A DNA stretch of 64,000 nt from contig KV425559.1 of the NCBI GenBank assembly GCA_001632425.1, forward strand, positions 251,472 to 315,471, given 5' to 3'. The notes under the pieces were generated by a model, which saw only the letters and a list, made by a program, of their open reading frames with translations, was not told the origin of the DNA and did no database searches. The position numbers and the translations under genes are program-made. Positions 13,001 to 25,116 of the stretch are shown piece by piece (the stretch's first letter is position 1; each line of letters begins with the position of its first letter). This stretch comes from Neolentinus lepideus HHB14362 ss-1. Its lineage: Eukaryota; Basidiomycota; Agaricomycetes; Gloeophyllales; Gloeophyllaceae.

Positions 13001-14503
13001 GCAAGATTGCCGCGTATGCGCTGGAGAAAGTACTTGGCGATCTTGAAAGGGCTGTTTTGATTCGTCGGGCTCTGATCTGTAAGTTCACTTGTGAGTCCCT
13101 TGATTAGAGTATTGCTGATATTTTTATGTCATAGCTCGTGCTTCAAAGACCAAGACGCTCGAGAACTCACTCGTGCCTATGGCCCACTACGACTACACCA
13201 AGGTCATCGGCGCGTGCTGCGAGAATGTTGTTGGCTATATCCCTATTCCTCTTGGTATCGCTGGTCCGCTGAAGATCGATGGCGAGCTGTACCCCATCCC
13301 GATGGCCACCGCCGAAGGTACCCTGGTTGCGTCTACGTCTCGTGGTTGCAAGGCCTTGAACGCCGGTGGAGGTGTCATCACTGTGCTCACGTACGACTCG
13401 ATGACTCGCGGCCCTGCGATCGACTTCCCGACCATAACCGAGTGCGCGCGTGCGAAACAGTGGATCGACTCGGACGAGGGTAACGCGATCCTCAAGGAAG
13501 CCTTTGAGTCGACCTCGCGCTTCGCAAAGTTGCAGAGGCTCAAGTGCGCGATGGCGGGCCGGACGTTGTATGTGCGGTTTGCGACGACCACGGGTGACGC
13601 CATGGGCATGAACATGATCTCGAAGGGTACTGAGAAGGCACTCGAGGTGTTGCAGAAGGAATTCCCCGAGATGGTCGTACTCGCGCTTTCGGGCAACTAC
13701 TGCACGGATAAGAAGCCTGCCGCGATCAACTGGATTGAGGGCCGTGGTAAGAGTGTTGTCGCCGAGGCGGTTATTCCTGGCAAGATTGTCAAGACGGTCT
13801 TGAAGACGACTGTGGAGTCGCTGTGCAATCTTAATGTGAAGAAGAATTTAATTGGGTCAGCGATGGCTGGCTCGATTGGTGGTTTCAATGCGCATGCAGC
13901 GAACATCCTTACTGCTGTCTTCCTTGCAACTGGACAGGACCCCGCGCAGAATGTAGAGAGTTCCAACTGTATGACTCTCATGGAACCGTGAGTAGCCGTG
14001 GATTTAGTCACTGCTTCAGTCGTACTAATCTTGGTTCTCTGTACAGGACTAACAAAGGCGAGGATCTGCTCATGACTGTCACCATGCCTTGCATCGAAGT
14101 CGGTACCGTTGGCGGTGGTACGGTTCTGTCTCCCCAAGGTGCTGTTTTGGATATGCTCGGTATCCGTGGTGCCCATCCTACGGAGCCTGGCAAGAATGCC
14201 CAGCGCCTTGCCCGCACCATCGCTGCCGCCGTCATGGCAGGTGAGCTGTCCCTGATGAGTGCTCTGGCTGCCGGCCACCTCGTCCGTGCACACATGGTGC
14301 ACAACCGGTCGCAAGTCAACACTCCCGTAACGTCCCGCCCCGTCACGCCTGGCCCCGGGGGTCCCCCAGGCGGCAACTTCTGGGCAACAGGCACAAAACA
14401 GAATCCCGGAAGGGGCATTCTGAGTCCGCTTACTCTCACTCGAACACCGACAGCGAATACCCCTGGTGCAGGGTATGGTCTGGAATCGATGGCGAAATCA
14501 TAA
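10033..14503 (+). CDS. HMGR: HMG-CoA reductase (3-hydroxy-3-methylglutaryl-CoA reductase)
   Basis: Rate-limiting ER-membrane enzyme of the mevalonate pathway; it reduces HMG-CoA to mevalonate with NADPH for ergosterol and terpenoids. Exons: 10033-10344, 10396-10800, 10862-11461, 11898-12161, 12220-13078, 13135-13987, 14047-14503, giving 1249 aa in frame. The N-terminal half has several membrane helices and a sterol-sensing-like segment ([20 protein letters not shown]). The catalytic half shows [17 protein letters not shown], the Glu of [16 protein letters not shown] for NADPH binding, the Lys of [12 protein letters not shown], the Asp of [11 protein letters not shown] and the His of [11 protein letters not shown]. 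The Ser of HNRS (about residue 1185) matches the position phosphorylated by AMPK-type kinases in the animal enzyme. The C-terminus ends in a Pro/Gly/Thr-rich tail. Intron 1 keeps the frame open, and intron 3 is unusually long (436 bp). No lesion seen. Confidence 0.97.
11462..11897 (+). other. Long intron 3 of HMG-CoA reductase with open frame
   Basis: The GTGAGT donor follows codon VMVE and the acceptor TGTACAG precedes VRRIKRFRY; a TGCTGAC branch-like motif lies near 11860. At 436 bp it is several times longer than the other introns of this gene. The exon 3 frame continues into it for about 120 codons, with strongly hydrophobic stretches, to a TGA at 11822-11824. See the corresponding finding. 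Confidence 0.7.
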
Positions 14504-16224
14504 GCTATTATACCTCACACTTGGTTTCGATTCACTCGTTGCATCGGTGATGCTTTCGCAATGCTTTTTACAGTTTATCTTACGAATTACTCACGTAAAT
14601 TCCTACTAGTAGTGTATTATTTACCTTGCTTCTTGAGGTTGTAAGTTGTAGTACGCATTCCTTCATTCATAGACACGGAAATTGCGTTGGACTGTCCAAT
14701 ATAACGTAAATTATGGTATGCATATGGGTATGACGGCTTTGTGAAGACGCATGCACGATTTGGAGACGTGTAAGTTGTCGGACAAGGACAGTTTGCGGAC
14801 AGAACTTTGGAAAGCAATCTGGACATGTACAGTGCGCGGACAACATCTGAATTATCAAATATATTCCTTCAGTCGACTACATGCTTATGCGTCTGGCGCC
14901 CCCGACGCGCCAAGGAAGCTCTTCTGCCGTCCTCACTGCTAGGGATGAACTAGTGAACGTTGAACGCTGGTCCCCTCTGGACATATCGTCCTAGTGACGG
15001 TCGTGATCGGATATCGAGCGACCCATCATGTCAGAGTGAAAGTTAGGAGAGTGAAAGAAAATGCTAGATTACACCAAGGTAATTTGTAATCGAATACACA
15101 GAATCACGTGAAAGATTTTAATCTTTGTATTAAATACCAAGGAAGGGCTAAGGGAGGATCAACAATCAGAATCGGGCCCGGCTGCTCGAATGCATAGGGA
15201 ACGGAGGGCCAACTGGGCAACTTCAACGTTCTGCACGATCTTCTGCACTAGTAGTGTACTGATCGAAGCTTGTCCGCGCGTGTCATGTCTTTTGCAGACG
15301 AAACCGCCTTGGAATTGCCAAGTACGTTTTTGGAAGTATCTCCTACTTAACAATCATTTACGCAGCGATCCGAAACCCCCGAGAAGTCACTGTATCTTCA
15401 TCGCGCCGCGTTGCATGCGGGCGAGCTAGGTGCAGCGATGACTCATGCTCTGGAGAGCGCCGGGCGGTAGATCTCAAGTATGTGTGAGTTATTCACATGG
15501 ACTTTTCGGCTGTATTATCTTGTTGAGAGTTTACATGATTACGTCTAGAGGATGGGATGTAGACCCAATGTTACACCTCGACGATCATCTTGTGATACTT
15601 TTTACTCGCCGACCATGGCTAGATTTTGGCAACTTACAGTTGCCGTAGAACCCAATGGTCTACAGAACATGGATCCCATCGCACTTGGTGCACACAGGGT
15701 ATTATTAGATCTCCTCAGCCGCTTATCTGCACTGCATGCCCGCTCTTCGTTTGTGGCTTCTTCACCAGGTGGACGACACGGATCAGTCCTGTTAAACTCG
15801 CCGGTATGGGAAGGTTGTCACCGTCTTTGATGTATTCATGTGGCCCTAGCGACGGTTCGTTACCCCCGTGGCGCCCCGCCACTCCAGTGGCACTGACAGA
15901 GCTGCAATCACTGTTCCAGAGCGATGTCAAGGCTCCTTGCGTTAATAACCATAGCCTTGATTACTCGAACTTGCAGTTCATGCACGGCTTATGATGACCG
16001 ATTCTACATACCGACCCTTGTCTATCATGCCTGACAGCATCCCAATCGTCGTGTGCTCGAGAAGCTACGTCTTCGTCATGCCCGATCCTTGGCGCATTTA
16101 TTCCCTCGTGAATTGATATCTCTCCATGCGCCGAGATAGTGCTCGTCCGCCATAAATTCACCCTGGCTGTGGTGGAAAATCCTCAGTCTCGTAGACTCTC
16201 CGGTATTCGACAACATAGCTCCAG
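14504..16224. other. Intergenic, HMGR 3' flank and sedolisin 5' flank
   Basis: About 1.7 kb without a supported gene. A few short frames exist on both strands but none is family-like. Around 14770-14850 the word GCGGACA or CGGACA recurs four times at irregular spacing. The final 200 or so bases should hold the sedolisin promoter. Confidence 0.5.
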
Positions 16225-18273
16225 ATGGTTGCGCTCTCTATCGCACTTCTTGCCTCACTTGTGGCTCTGGCATGCGCGGGTCCCGCTCCTCGCAACCTCG
16301 TCTTGCACGAGTCGCGCGATGGAGTCCCCGAAGGCTTCGTCAAGTCGAGCACCGCGTCTCCTGACACTACACTCAAGCTGCGCATTGCCCTTGTTCAAGG
16401 TGATATGGCCAGCCTTGAGAAGGCACTGTACGATGTCAGCGTGCCTTCAAGCCCGCTCTACGGGCAACACCTATCGAAGCAGGAGGTATGCCGCATATGC
16501 TCCTGTTCTGAAGAGTTATGCAGCTAATTACTTGCTGTTAGGTTGAGGAGTACGTGAAGCCCACGCAGGAGTCGGTGGACGCCGTAAACCAGTGGCTCTC
16601 GTCCGAGGGGATTACGGCGAACACCATCTCACCTGCCGGCGACTGGCTCCAATTTTCCGTTCCTGTCAGCAAGGCGAATGAAATGTTTGACGCAGACTTC
16701 AGTGTGTTCACCCACACCGAGTCTGGCCAGCAAGCTATCAGGACACTCTCCTATTCCATTCCCAAGGAGCTCGTGGGTCACCTTGACCTGGTACACCCTA
16801 CCATCACGTACGTTTCATAATTCCAACCTCCCTCGGATTGAATGTATCATTGACACTTTCGGCATAGTTTCCCCAACCCGTACTCCCACCTGCCCGTGGT
16901 CTCTTCTCCGGCGCCCAGGAACCTTACGATCGATGCTTCTGTTCCCTCATCTTGTGGCTCGACGATCACCCCCACTTGTCTGCAGGATCTGTACGGCATC
17001 CCAACTACTGCCGCCACACAGTCATCCAACAAGCTCGCTGTCTCTGGTTTCATTGATCAGTATGCGAACAAAGCTGACCTCAAGTCCTTCTTGACCAAGT
17101 ACCGCACGGACATCTCGTCTGCGACGACATTTACCTTGGAGACCATCGATGGTGGTGAGAACCCCCAGGACGGGAGCGATGCTGGTGTCGAAGCCGTGAG
17201 CTGATTTTACTTTTGCTCTGTCAAATGAAATGCGATTAGTATGACTGACTGGCCGGATCATAGAACCTTGACACGCAGTACACTGTCGGCATTGCTACCG
17301 GTGTCCCAACCTACTTCATCTCCGTCGGAGATAACTACCAGGATGGGGACCTCGAAGGGTTCTTGGACATTGTCAACTACCTCCTCAGCATGGACCAGCC
17401 GCAGCAAGTCTTGACCACCTCGTACGGCCAGAACGAGAACACCATGTCCAGATCCTTGGCGAAGTACGTAGTAAAGAGATTGTTACCGGGATTCGCAACT
17501 AAAGATCGGATCGCAGCAATCTTTGTAACGCTTACATGCAGCTTGGTGCTCGCGGCACCTCCATCCTGTTTGCTTCTGGTGACGGTGGTGTCTCTGGCTC
17601 ACAGTCCGGCAGCTGCGGCAGCAAGTTCGTGCCCACATTCCCCTCTGGATGCCCCTAGTAAGCCCTTTCCCCTCTCATCCTCCTTTCGATTACTAACATA
17701 TCGTACTCAGCCTGACCTCCGTTGGCGCAACGACCGGCATCAACCCGGAGGTCGCAGCCTCCTTCTCCTCGGGCGGGTTCAGCAACTACTGGGGTGTGCC
17801 ATCGTACCAGCAGTCCGTTGTCTCTTCGTACATCAGCGGCCTAGGCTCGACGAACAAGGGCAAGTATAATAGCTCCGGCCGTGGGTTCCCCGATGTCTCC
17901 GCGCAGGGTGAGAACGTCGAAATCGTCGTCGACGGTTCAACCGAGGGGGTAGATGGGACGAGCTGCGCGAGCCCCATCTTTGCCAGCATCGTTTCGCTTC
18001 TGAACGACGAGCTGATTGCAGCCGGGAAGAGCCCGCTTGGGTTCTTGAACCCCTTCTTGTACTCTGATGGCGCCTCGGCTTTCAATGATATTACTTCTGG
18101 TGAGCTTCGCTGTTTGGAGAGTGAAGTTTATGCATGCTGATATACTTTCGAAATGCTTAGGTGACAATCCAGGCTGCAACACCAATGGTTTCTCTGCGAA
18201 ATCAGGCTGGGACCCGGTCACCGGTCTTGGTACACCCAACTACGCAAAACTGAGAACCGCTGTCGGCCTCTGA
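16225..18273 (+). CDS. Secreted sedolisin (S53 serine-carboxyl peptidase, tripeptidyl-peptidase type)
   Basis: Acid-active extracellular protease that trims peptides from the N-terminus or cuts proteins, supporting nutrition on protein substrates. Exons: 16225-16485, 16542-16807, 16868-17195, 17264-17463, 17517-17657, 17711-18099, 18161-18273, giving 565 aa. A hydrophobic signal peptide (MVALSIALLASLVALACA) is followed by a pro-kumamolisin-type activation domain (GQHLSKQE, then VNQWLSSEGI). The catalytic domain shows the Glu and Asp of DAGVEANLDTQY, the oxyanion Asp of FASGDGGVSG, and the nucleophile Ser in DGTSCASP. The C-terminal GWDPVTGLGTPN is the typical calcium-binding end of the family. 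All joins keep the frame and no lesion was found. The exact specificity (tripeptidyl peptidase or endopeptidase) cannot be read from sequence. Confidence 0.95.
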
Positions 18274-18521
18274 ATCCGATAGTGACTACATCTCATGACA
18301 CAGACATTTCATGTCCGTCTCGGTAGATAATGACTGTCCATGTCTGTACGAAAACAATTGAAGTTCATAAATGATGTTGTATCGCACATGTTCCGCTATA
18401 CCGACGAAAGCACTGCCACAGACCCACAGCCGCATCACTCACAAGCCCGGTATCGTACTTGACATTTTGGATTGCTCTCACTACTACACTCGATATCTGC
18501 GTTGCGCATAACCAAACCAAC

Positions 18522-19504
18522 ATGTCTCGTAGAACTGCCATAGTTGAAGAGTTCGACGACGATACGGACATTCCCCTTCCGTCACGTCCTCTACCGAATA
18601 ATGGCATGCGAGGCGCCATTCTAGAAGAGATCGACTTTGAGGAGCCTGCCTCACGAGGGCCGAAAGCTGGCCCAGCATCGCCCTCGCAACCACAGTTTCG
18701 GGTACCACCAGGAGAGGCGGGGAGGCCGCAAAACGTCGTGACGGACATAACGCCATACAAGTCGTGCGTACTCTACGCACTGCTCGATCTTCGTCTGAAA
18801 ACGCTGCCCCAGGTGGACTTGTATTTACCCTATTTACATCGACGCAAAACGGGCTTATGGAGGAGGAGAGCGGCGGATATCGCGGGCAAAAGCTGTGTGG
18901 TGGCCTTTGAGCAAGGACATCGCCGATGTGAGCACTAGACTCGGGTTGCAAGCCCTGCATGAGGTGCAGAAGTCGCATCCCCGTGATTGGGATAATCCCG
19001 GAAGAGTTAGGATCCAGTGGAAGAAGGACGGGCGATTTTTAAATGGTCGTATCAAAACCAGTGCGTCTTACGAGTTTGTAACTTGACCGCACAAGCTTAC
19101 AATTCACAGAAAAACAGTTGTTGGAAGCAATCGCCTTTCAGATCCAACAGCTGAAGCCCGACAACGTGCCGAAAGAACCTTATAACTACTCCGTCACTCA
19201 GGTCATCCCCGCTCCTGTACCGAAACCCACACCCTCTTCGAAGGGCAAGCAACCAGCAACGAAACCCAGAGCTCCATTGACGCCGAAGAGAACGGGAAGG
19301 GCACTCCTACCATTACCGCCTCAACCAGAGCCTGAACTCGCAAGCCGAGTGTCGCCTTATTCTCCTGCCTTGGCTACAGGCATGTTACTCGAAACGGTGA
19401 AGGCGGGTGTGAACTCCCAGGAACCTGCACCAGGTACGCCAGGGACAGGTCCGGGAGGGGTCTCACAGAAAGGAAAGCGGAAGGTGGTGAGGGTACGAGG
19501 TTGA
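18522..19504 (+). CDS. SEC65: Signal recognition particle subunit SRP19 (Sec65 homologue)
   Basis: Binds the SRP RNA S-domain and lets SRP54 assemble for co-translational targeting to the ER. Exons: 18522-18763, 18813-19060, 19110-19504, giving 294 aa. After an acidic, proline-rich N-terminus of about 80 residues comes the SRP19 core: IYPIYIDAKRAYGGGERRIS, then AKAVWWPLSKDIADVS, LGLQALHEVQKSHPRDWDNP and GRVRIQWKKDG. The C-terminal third is Pro/Lys-rich and low in complexity, ending in the basic KGKRKVVRVRG, as in yeast Sec65 whose tail is also basic. The protein is longer than the animal subunit but usual for fungi. It lies about 250 bp after the sedolisin gene in the same orientation, with no functional link apparent. 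Confidence 0.93.
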
Positions 19505-19831
19505 TCAATGTATAATTCGCCATTCGTTGGTTTGTAACAGGGGTTCGTCCTCACTCAAAATCTAAGTTATGGTGCGTCAACTGCATAGGCAACTTGGTAC
19601 AGGCAAGGATAGCATAACAGTGCTAAATGCTTCATCCGATCTCGTTACTTGCTCTGTCGACAGTGCATGTTCCACATGCGTTCAGGCGCCTCTCACCCAA
19701 AGAATCATACTACTACACAAACAATGGCTGATACCCATAATACTGAGACAATTGTCTAGACTACCCAACAGTGCAAAGTGGACTCCCGAAGGATGACCAG
19801 CCGTAGATCAGGCAACGACCTCTCATTCCTG
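19505..19831. other. Convergent intergenic region between SRP19 and the zinc-finger gene
   Basis: About 330 bp between two gene 3' ends. It should hold both terminator regions. No coding evidence. Confidence 0.5.
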
Positions 19832-22800
19832 TCATTCCTGAAGATCCAGCCGGAACAAGCAATAGAGAAGGGTCGGCGTCTTGCAATATGGACACTGGGG
19901 CTTCGTTATAATGCTCTCTACGACGCACCTAGCCAAAAGAATCCAGCGTGAGCCGATATATCGGAAGGGCGATCTTACCTATGGCAAAAGATATGTCCAC
20001 ACATTGTTGCAGTGACATCTTCCGGAGGACTTGCCTGACAGAGCCTACATCGTATAAGAGGATATGATGTAGTCTGGCAGGCAACCTCCTCTTTAGTTGT
20101 GGATACCACGCAAGTGCTAGGCTCGGCCCTTTCTTGTTCTATGGCACCACTCTGCTGATCATCGGTCAAGACCTTTGCTATGGTTGAATTTGTACCGTGT
20201 ACGTCAGCACTCATCTCTCGACATGAAGATCATGCACTCACTAGCGACTACCGCGACAGGTGTAGGGCAGTCGACTGAACTTGCCAATGTGGCTAGATGC
20301 TCTGGTTCAATGTCACCCCGAGATGAGTGCCTATTGGAGTTCCCGGCTTCCACATCCCCTCCGGCTCCAAAAACTAATTTATCATTACCCTCCGTGTGCT
20401 CAGAGAACGGAAAAGACGAAATAGTAAATGAAGAAGAAGGGGACGAGAGGTCACCCATACTAGTGGGCGAGTCCGTGGACTCTGTGAGTTTGCCGGCCTC
20501 GTCGAAAATCCTTAGAGACGGTGGTGGCCGTAACGTTGCGGAGTCGACTGGAAATATAAAGGATCCCTCGGCAGGGGTACCAACGACTTCCGCGGCTGCG
20601 TAGCTTGGTCCGGGCATCGACGGTGTCGTGGCTTCATCTAAGGCGTCTTTATTATCCTCTTTGGCATCTTTCTGCACGGTTGCATCTGAGGAATCGCCCA
20701 CGTCATCCTTATGACGCTCCTGAGTCTTCTCCTTCAAGATCTATGAGCAGTCAATCCCTTGAAGTGGATGCAATGGCAGGGCACCAGTACCAGATGATCT
20801 TTGACTGTGGTCTCTGTGGTCTCGCCCCCATCAGTCGCATGACATTGCATCCCGGCGAGTCCATTCTGCGTTGATCCATGGTCAATCTGTTGAAGTGGAG
20901 AGGGAGCCTGGACGCCGCAAGCAGCTTCCGTCTGCGGCGTTAAGATGTCTTCGTCACTAGATTCGGGTCCGTCGCTGGCCGAACGGTCCTAAGCAGACAT
21001 GTTAACCCCGTCAAGATATGCGACGCATGTACCTGATCACCTCTTGCGACGAAGTCAGATGAATGGACAGGCGGTGCTGACGACCAGTCGAACCAGCACG
21101 ATTCAGCTTGGCTTAATCTGCTACTCAAGCAAGACTTACCTCGGCTAGAGCGCTCCCGTCAGATAGTCCCACACCACACTCTACGCACGTAGGGTGCAAA
21201 GCAGAGGTCTTGTAGTGTTCCTGCAGGACGCTACAGTCGTCAAAAGCTCTGTTACATGATTGACAGCGCGACTCCAGCTGTGCGGAAGTCTCGTGCTGAG
21301 GGTGCAGAAGGGCCGAAGCAGACTCGTGGTGGGCTTTGGCGGCTTCCGTAACCAACCCTTGCGTATTGGCCTTCTCGGCTGTGGGTGTAGGAGCACCGCA
21401 ATCAAGGGAGCTATCTGGAGTATCCGATACCGAGCTGATGACAGGAGCGCTTGAGGAAAAGTAAAAGAGGCTCTGAGAATATCCAGACGATCGGTAGGAG
21501 TTACTGGAGTATCGGCTGTGCACCGCTTCCTTATGCTACCGCACGCAAGAAGGTACGCCAATCAGGATCGTCTGAGGTGCGAGTTCTCCTTGAACACAGC
21601 TTACCGACAGCAACGCGCGTTTATCCACAAAGCCACGTTTGCAAGGTTTACAATGAGAGTGACGGGGCGAGCCCCACATGTGGTCTTGTAAAGCTGCATA
21701 ATCTGCGAACCATTTGTTGGTGCAGAACGGGCCGTTGCAGTAAACCATGCTGGGTCGGGAAATGGAGATAACAATGAGTGTCTGGGAAAGAGGTAAGTCT
21801 CCTCTTGCCCAACCCGACCGCCGCGTGACTGTCTCGAGATATAGAGCTCTGGGAACGGTAAACTCCGGTGCCATGAGGCTGCATTCGCGCAAGAAGTCCT
21901 ATATTTGAAGGACACATATATAGTAGTATCGTTGAGAACGCAGTGCTTACCCATGCAGAATTGCTGAAGCAAAAACTTTCGGGTATTCGAAGTGTGGCTT
22001 ACGCTGATTCCACGCCATACGAGGCCATAGTTCGTTTGAGACGTAAGTCCTGTCTCTGGAGGATAATCATAGAAGATGCGTTTCGGAATAGAGTCATAGC
22101 GTGCAACAAATATTCATAAGAGGAGGTTTGGACGTCTGAAGCAAATCTGAGAAGCATATTCGAACCAAAATCCATCCTACGACGTTTGAGACTTGATAGA
22201 CGTTGTCTAGACGTCGCCATCGGGTACGAGAGGCGCGTGTCCCCGGGTATCCGTGCAATGATGCTTTAAAGCCTGCCTGGTCCGGAATCTCCGGGTACAC
22301 GCTGAGCATCGCAACATATCATCAGTTTGCTGGCTCGGAGTCTAATTCATGTAAACGGGTCAGCATCAGCAACCCAAGTGCGGCAAGACTGACTGGCTCA
22401 CATTGGCATTTGTTTCATTGCTGGCAACGGGATCTGACGCGGACGGCCCGTGACGGACAGTATCTTTCCAGTGCTGTTCCAAGGCCTTCTGAGATGTGTA
22501 TTTGCGTCCGCAGGTGGGGCAGTAGATGGGGACAACCGCTGCTGCTGCACCCTGCACGTTCAAAGTTGGCTACAGCGAAAGATGAATCGTAAGAGACACG
22601 TACATCAGCTTCGTGTCCAGCGGCATCGCGGTAATGCTGCTCGAGGGCCTTCTGAGAGCAATATTCTCTGCCACAGACGTTGCAGGTTACTGGAGGGACG
22701 CTCCCGTGAGCTGCAGCGTCATGGTAGTGTTGCTCCAGGGCAGCCCGGCTGTTGTATTGGCGATTGCAGCTACCGCAAAGGAACACCTCTACCCCTCCTT

Positions 22801-22861
22801 GGGGCGTTGTTCCTTGAGTGGCATTGGCGTTATTATCGGGACCGCTCATCGTATAAGACAA
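19832..22861 (-). CDS. C2H2 and RING zinc-finger protein (fungal multi-finger family)
   Basis: Reading the minus strand from the ATG at 22861, exon 1 (22861-22604) encodes two C2H2 fingers (CGSCNRQYNSRAALEQH and CNVCGREYCSQKALEQH). Exon 2 (from 22569) adds a third (CPTCGRKYTSQKALEQH). A further exon near 22340 adds CSACTRRFRTRQALKHH. Later exons carry FCTNKWFADYAALQDH, HCKPCKRGFVDKRAL and CQSCNRAFDDCSVLQEH, followed by a long Ser/Pro/acidic linker (20737-20204). The C-terminal exons encode a RING: CRLCQASPPEDVTATMCGH with IFCHR, then after an intron CVVESIITKPQCPYC, ending at the TGA at 19832-19834. The RING suggests E3 ubiquitin-ligase activity and the fingers nucleic-acid or protein binding; both are inferences. 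Several middle exon borders (about 22250-20750) are not resolved, so a lesion there cannot be excluded. Confidence 0.75.
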
Positions 22862-25116
22862 AGAGTCGTGGCTAGCGCTTATGAAGTACTCGTCAGATAA
22901 GCTAAGTTCAACCTGTGACTCCAGATAAATATATGCTGTATTCTTAGATGTGGCACACTTACTTCGTGAAGAGAGGGCGACGATGGTACCGAAGATGCTC
23001 CAGAGGCAGAGTTGTTATAGTTGTTATAGGTAGGGGGGCATAATGGTCTTTGTGCTTCTCGGCCGTGCAGGGGCCTTGTGGTTGCTCGACTGAAGGTTCT
23101 ATTATGAAGGTCCGAGCTATCATGCGGATCATAGCTTTGCGGTGGCCGTCCTGAGCTTTGTCTGCGGTGTACAGCAATCAGATCTTAACAAAGGAATCCA
23201 GTGCATTGTGCTTAGTAGAGCCTCAACGAGATCCAGAATCATCGAAAGCTCAGTGCTAGGAGCGCAGTATTTGGTTCAGATTGGTTGCTTTGACCGTTTG
23301 TACAAAGTTCCCGAAGCGCTGCAGGTGGAAGTCTGGGCCCCGTACCAACAAGTACTGGCTACTTAGGAGCGCGTACATATGTTTGTCAATGTTTGGTCCA
23401 GACATAAATACTACGAAAGGAAAACAAGTTTATTGTACAGTGCCTTCCGCTCAAAACCGACCACTCGGCAATAGGCGGGACTGCAACCATATCAGGACCT
23501 CGGAAGAAATTCGTGTTGGGACAAAAACTATACGAATCGACTCCTTTTTGTAGTAGCTTTCGATCTATCAGGTTACATTTTCCGAATTCATGATTTTGAG
23601 ATTTTGACCTTTCCGATATTTGAATTTGAGTCGGAGTTGAATCGGAGTTCCCATATTAGGCAACTTATCTGGGTTTATACCGGTCGGACTTCTAATGTGA
23701 CTACAGAACACTACCACTACTTCTACGATATAGGGTGGTATATACATACAGAGCATATGAAGATTTAATTTAGTAATATTTTATGGTTCATCATGATGTT
23801 TGCACTAATACATTGGTGTGAGCAGAATTTTCCACAGCGGGTTCTGTGTTAGGCCTTGGCTGATGGAGCAGTACTCGGTCAGTAAGAAACCTGGAATTGA
23901 CTTGTTTAGCACCTGACAAGTGTTGCTGCTTTGGTTGATGCTGTATTTTTGTCAAAGGAGCCATGCCAGCCTTGCACACTAAGCATACTAGACTTCTGGT
24001 ATGTTGAACCCAATATTTGAATGATTACGTAATCATCCAAAAAAATTAAAATGTGTATTTACGCATCTTTTGTCCAAGTTTATGTTTCAAATTTTCTTCC
24101 GGGCGCCTCCGGCGCCGAGTCTTAGTGAAGGAAACTGTACGAATATCTCCATGGCAGTTTTGTGTTACAAATGGGTGTTTAGATCTTAGACTTAGTTACT
24201 AAAGGATGCATATGTACCAGATGTACATAAAATATGTGGTATTTTGCGGAAGCTACGTAGTCTATATATGATATATCATGCATTTCTCAAAATCTGCCAA
24301 GGCCGTCCCGAATGTACAACAGAACTGAAAGATTTTCATGTTTGTCAAACACGTGAATTGCACTCATGGAGCCTGCAAATTGCTCGCTGACACCTGAGGA
24401 ACTTAGCAAACTATCTGGCAAAGTGGTTGCCCAACTCAAATTGCAGATTAATGCAAGTGGCCTTCCCTTAAGCATCTAGAGCAGAAAAGAGACATGAAGC
24501 AGCGGGAACAGATACTTTCAGAGTTCAGGAAGATCCTTACCCATTATTCTAAGTCACCCGAGATGGAACAACAGAGTCTCTGTAATATGGAACCCAGCAA
24601 TGAACGTGAACACGGGCCAGCACCCGCAGGCAATCATGAAGATGAGTCGGAAATAGAGTAGACTAGTAATAGTATGGTCTCAGCATACTTGTCATGTGAT
24701 TATGGTCTATGTTTTAGCATACATAACCTTGCAACTACTCGTATACACACTCATTCTGCCTGTCGCCGCCGTATTCGAACTCGAAAGCTAAATGCTGTGG
24801 CACAATCCGCTTATGTACATACTTAAGCATACACTTTGCCAATCCCCAATACTTAGGAGAAGCCACTTACTTGTCTGAGGATCGTGCGAAAGTCGCGGTC
24901 TTAAAGGAACGTAAAGCATATCATATTGGTCGGTTAGAACGCGTAATAAACGCTGAGAGATACCAAGAGTCGGTGATTGAGTGGAAAAGAAAGGACACGT
25001 AGAAAGTGTACGTACGGCAGCCAGAACTTTGGTTCGACTGCCAAACTCGGCTTCTTCCCCTCTATCCGAATCCCCGATCGGTTTAAGTACTTGAACGTCC
25101 TTGAATTTTTCTGCGG
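22862..25116. other. Intergenic, AT-rich relic region between zinc-finger and SHMT genes
   Basis: About 2.2 kb. From about 23560 to 24300 the sequence becomes markedly AT-rich, apart from a short GC palindrome (GGGCGCCTCCGGCGCC) near 24105. It holds a coding relic at about 24370-24661. The last few hundred bases should contain the SHMT promoter. Confidence 0.5.
24370..24661 (+). pseudogene. Short coding relic, probably mobile-element derived
   Basis: One frame encodes LTPEELSKLSGKVVAQLKLQ and stops at a TAG (around 24478). A second open frame with ATG at 24494 encodes a charged, glutamine-rich peptide (MKQREQILSEFRKILTHYS) ending at 24661. The two look like consecutive parts of one helical, charged protein broken by a stop or an unrecognised intron. 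The AT-rich setting and lack of neighbours fit a decayed element. Family unknown. Confidence 0.3.
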
